This document shows positions 23,295-24,271 of a stretch of 24,271 bases of DNA, piece after piece. Numbering within the stretch: the first letter of the stretch is position 1; each line of letters opens with the position of its first letter. Source of the DNA: an uncultured bacterium (lineage in GTDB: Bacteria > Cyanobacteriota > Vampirovibrionia > Gastranaerophilales > Gastranaerophilaceae). Where the stretch lies: contig URPS01000033.1 in the NCBI GenBank assembly GCA_900549855.1, positions 1-24,271 on the forward strand. Direction: 5' to 3'. The translations under genes were made by a program, and so were the position numbers. The notes beneath the pieces were generated by a model. That model had not been told where the DNA came from. It searched no databases and saw only the letters and a list, made by a program, of their open reading frames with translations.

Positions 23295-23515
23295 TTCTTA
23301 AGGATTACTTCTTTAGCAGATTAAGAAAATGCGGGTGCAATGCTACAATATAAATGTAAGTCGAGGGCAACTAGTGAATTGTCGGATTTCGACGAAAAAT
23401 GATTAGGCATTGTGTGTGTGTTCGGCTTACTTCTTAAGAAACCCAAAATCTTTTCTTCATAATAATTAGCCTTGCTCCTTTTGTCTCTCTTCCGAAAGGA
23501 GCTTAATTTTGTTTT
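23294..23515 (+). ncRNA. Structured RNA of unknown class
   Basis: This covers most of the 301-base gap before the HdeD-like gene. Closing stem GTTCTTAAG (23294-23302) pairs with CTTAAGAAAC (23433-23442). A 9-pair stem joins GTAAGTCGA (23356-23364) and TCGGCTTAC (23422-23430). An inner hairpin is TTGTC/GACGA (23379-23395). CAATGC (23338-23343) and GCATTG (23407-23412) would add a pseudoknot. The 5' arm TTCTTAA can also pair with TTAAGAA at 23321-23327, so two folds compete. It ends at an intrinsic terminator. It starts right at the stop of the upstream gene, so it may be a 3'-derived RNA or a regulatory leader for the next gene. Confidence 0.5.
23474..23515 (+). terminator. Rho-independent terminator
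   Basis: GCTCCTTT (23474-23481) and AAAGGAGC (23495-23502) form an 8-pair stem with a 13-base loop, followed by a T-rich tail (TTAATTTTGTTTT). It would end the upstream gene's transcript or the structured RNA. Confidence 0.8.
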
Positions 23516-23541
23516 ATACTCCTCAAAAACTCTCCAACTGT

Positions 23542-23570
23542 CGATATTAAAAAATATTTAAAACGATATT
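23542..23570 (+). promoter_or_regulatory. Direct repeats upstream of the HdeD-like gene
   Basis: CGATATT occurs at 23542-23548 and 23564-23570, 22 bases apart, with the palindrome AAATATTT between. Two same-strand sites two helical turns apart would suit a regulator near the promoter. TATAAA near 23578 could be the -10, although it sits close to the ribosome site. Confidence 0.35.
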
Positions 23571-23595
23571 CTTAAACTATAAAGGAGATTGTTTT

Positions 23596-24132
23596 ATGAC
23601 AGAGAAGAAATTTTTAAGTTGTATCCTTACAGAAGGAATTTTACTTGCAATTGTTGGACTTGCCATGTTAATGCTTCCTAAAATAACATCTTTAACGTTT
23701 GGAATGATGTTGTGTCTTTCTTTTGTTATATATGGCGGATACAAGGCGATAAATGCGATTATGACCAGAAATTATACAAGGCATTTTCTCTTAAATGTAG
23801 TGTTGGGGCTAATTTTGTTTGTTTTGGGAATCTTTTTGTTCTTAGCTCCTATGTTTAGTTTAACATTGATTACTGCGACTATTGGAGTTTACTTTTTACT
23901 GGAAAGTGTTTCAACTTGTGCGTTTGGTATCCAAAATAGAAAAACGCTATATTTCTGGTGGGCTGAAATTCCTCTTGCAATATTACAATTCCTACTTGGC
24001 CTAATTATCATTCTAGGCTTGCCATCAACCGCATTATGGGTTGTAGGTGTTTTGATGGGTGTTAATTTTCTTGTAGCGGGCATGATTATGATTAGTATGT
24101 ATGTTGCAACAAAATACGTTTTTAGCATTTAG
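23596..24132 (+). CDS. HdeD-like membrane protein (DUF308)
   Basis: A 178-residue inner-membrane protein with about six hydrophobic helices, arranged as repeated helix pairs typical of the DUF308/HdeD family. In E. coli HdeD is linked to acid resistance at high cell density, but the molecular role is unknown. AAAGGAG lies 8 bases before the ATG. It sits behind a terminator and a structured RNA, so it probably has its own promoter. Confidence 0.85.
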   Translation: MTEKKFLSCILTEGILLAIVGLAMLMLPKITSLTFGMMLCLSFVIYGGYKAINAIMTRNYTRHFLLNVVLGLILFVLGIFLFLAPMFSLTLITATIGVYFLLESVSTCAFGIQNRKTLYFWWAEIPLAILQFLLGLIIILGLPSTALWVVGVLMGVNFLVAGMIMISMYVATKYVFSI

Positions 24133-24157
24133 AGGCGACGAGGCGAAGATGCTTAGA
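24127..24157 (+). repeat. Stop-proximal repeat, copy 2 (after HdeD-like gene)
   Basis: TTTAGAGGCGA, a duplicated CGAGGCGA and AGATGCTTAGATG begin within the stop codon region. The same sequence, without the duplication, follows the hom stop in the same orientation relative to its gene (13761-13788, reverse strand). Confidence 0.58.
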
Positions 24158-24202
24158 TGAGTGGAAAATGAAAAGTGGTTTTAAATATATTTTAACAAGT
24201 GT

Positions 24203-24231
24203 AGCGCATTTCCTCTCTTTATAGGGGGAGG
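24203..24231 (+). repeat. GC-rich hairpin repeat, copy C
   Basis: AGCGCA, a short T-rich step, then CCTCTCTTTATAGGGGGAGG matches copy B at 19191-19222 with few changes, and copy A in inverted form. It is preceded by GAGTGGAAAATGAAAAGTGG, like the flank of copy B. The rest of the window to 24271 holds CCCGCAACATCC, which echoes CCCCGCAACGCATC at 13756-13769, and no gene. Confidence 0.58.
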
Positions 24232-24271
24232 TACAGACTTTTCTAAAACTTAATTCTCGCCCGCAACATCC

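Noticed and set aside
23384..23394. GGATTTCGACG resembles the conserved 5' motif of tmRNA, and TTTAGCAG upstream resembles a tag end
   Set aside because: No tag reading frame, T-arm or CCA end is placed correctly for either a standard or a permuted tmRNA, so the match is probably chance.
23328..23406. A 25-codon ATG frame inside the structured RNA
   Set aside because: No ribosome site precedes it and the codons run through the predicted stems.
23422..23430. TTCGGCTTAC resembles the 3' conserved region of RNase P RNA
   Set aside because: The region is far too short and lacks the GAGGAAAGUCC-type 5' core; it is explained better by the 9-pair stem.

Overview
The window is 24.3 kb of AT-rich, tightly packed bacterial chromosome. 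Most genes are single-copy housekeeping genes (aspS, radA, uvrB, hom, pheA, a Xer recombinase). Envelope genes point to a diderm cell: a DUF374 acyltransferase, a PBP4/DacB carboxypeptidase, a TonB C-terminal domain protein and several signal peptides. Together with two long lineage-type hypothetical proteins and a WG-repeat protein, the content fits an uncultured gut-type non-photosynthetic cyanobacterial relative (Melainabacteria/Vampirovibrionia, Gastranaerophilales). That assignment is inferred from general resemblance and no search was run. No tRNA, rRNA, CRISPR array, transposase or prophage gene was seen.

Layout. 1-3.9 kb (minus): aspS with a strong terminator, a small hypothetical gene, tag (3-methyladenine glycosylase) and an EamA transporter. 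3.9-5.25 kb: an amidohydrolase gene flanked by two non-coding zones. The left zone holds a plus-strand terminator and a candidate small RNA. The right zone holds a very short hydrophobic ORF on the minus strand facing a well-formed plus-strand promoter and terminator, arranged like a type I toxin-antitoxin locus. 5.2-8.75 kb (minus): radA, a LysM membrane protein, a ParDE-type toxin-antitoxin pair with a palindromic operator, and a Xer recombinase. 8.8-11.6 kb (minus): a three-gene overlapping operon, DUF374 acyltransferase, nitrilase-fold hydrolase, dacB. 11.7-13.7 kb (plus): a secreted protein of unknown function, pncC, and a TonB_C/TPR protein. 13.8-17.6 kb: hom (minus), a SulP transporter (plus) and a divergent prephenate dehydratase (plus). 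17.6-22.2 kb (minus): a putative papain-fold cysteine protease, a WG-repeat protein and uvrB. 22.4-24.1 kb (plus): a lineage-type hypothetical protein, a 300-base gap with a structured RNA and its own terminator, and an HdeD-like membrane protein.

Functional themes are DNA repair (tag, radA, uvrB), aspartate-family and aromatic amino acid synthesis (hom, pheA) and envelope maintenance. Intergenic gaps carry a family of GC-rich hairpin repeats and a second repeat placed just after stop codons. Several genes without a Shine-Dalgarno sequence (uvrB, xer, DUF374, SulP) have a -10-like hexamer 6-7 bases before their ATG, suggesting leaderless transcripts.

The most promising undescribed items are the type I toxin-antitoxin-like locus at 4916-5210 and the structured RNA at 23294-23515.
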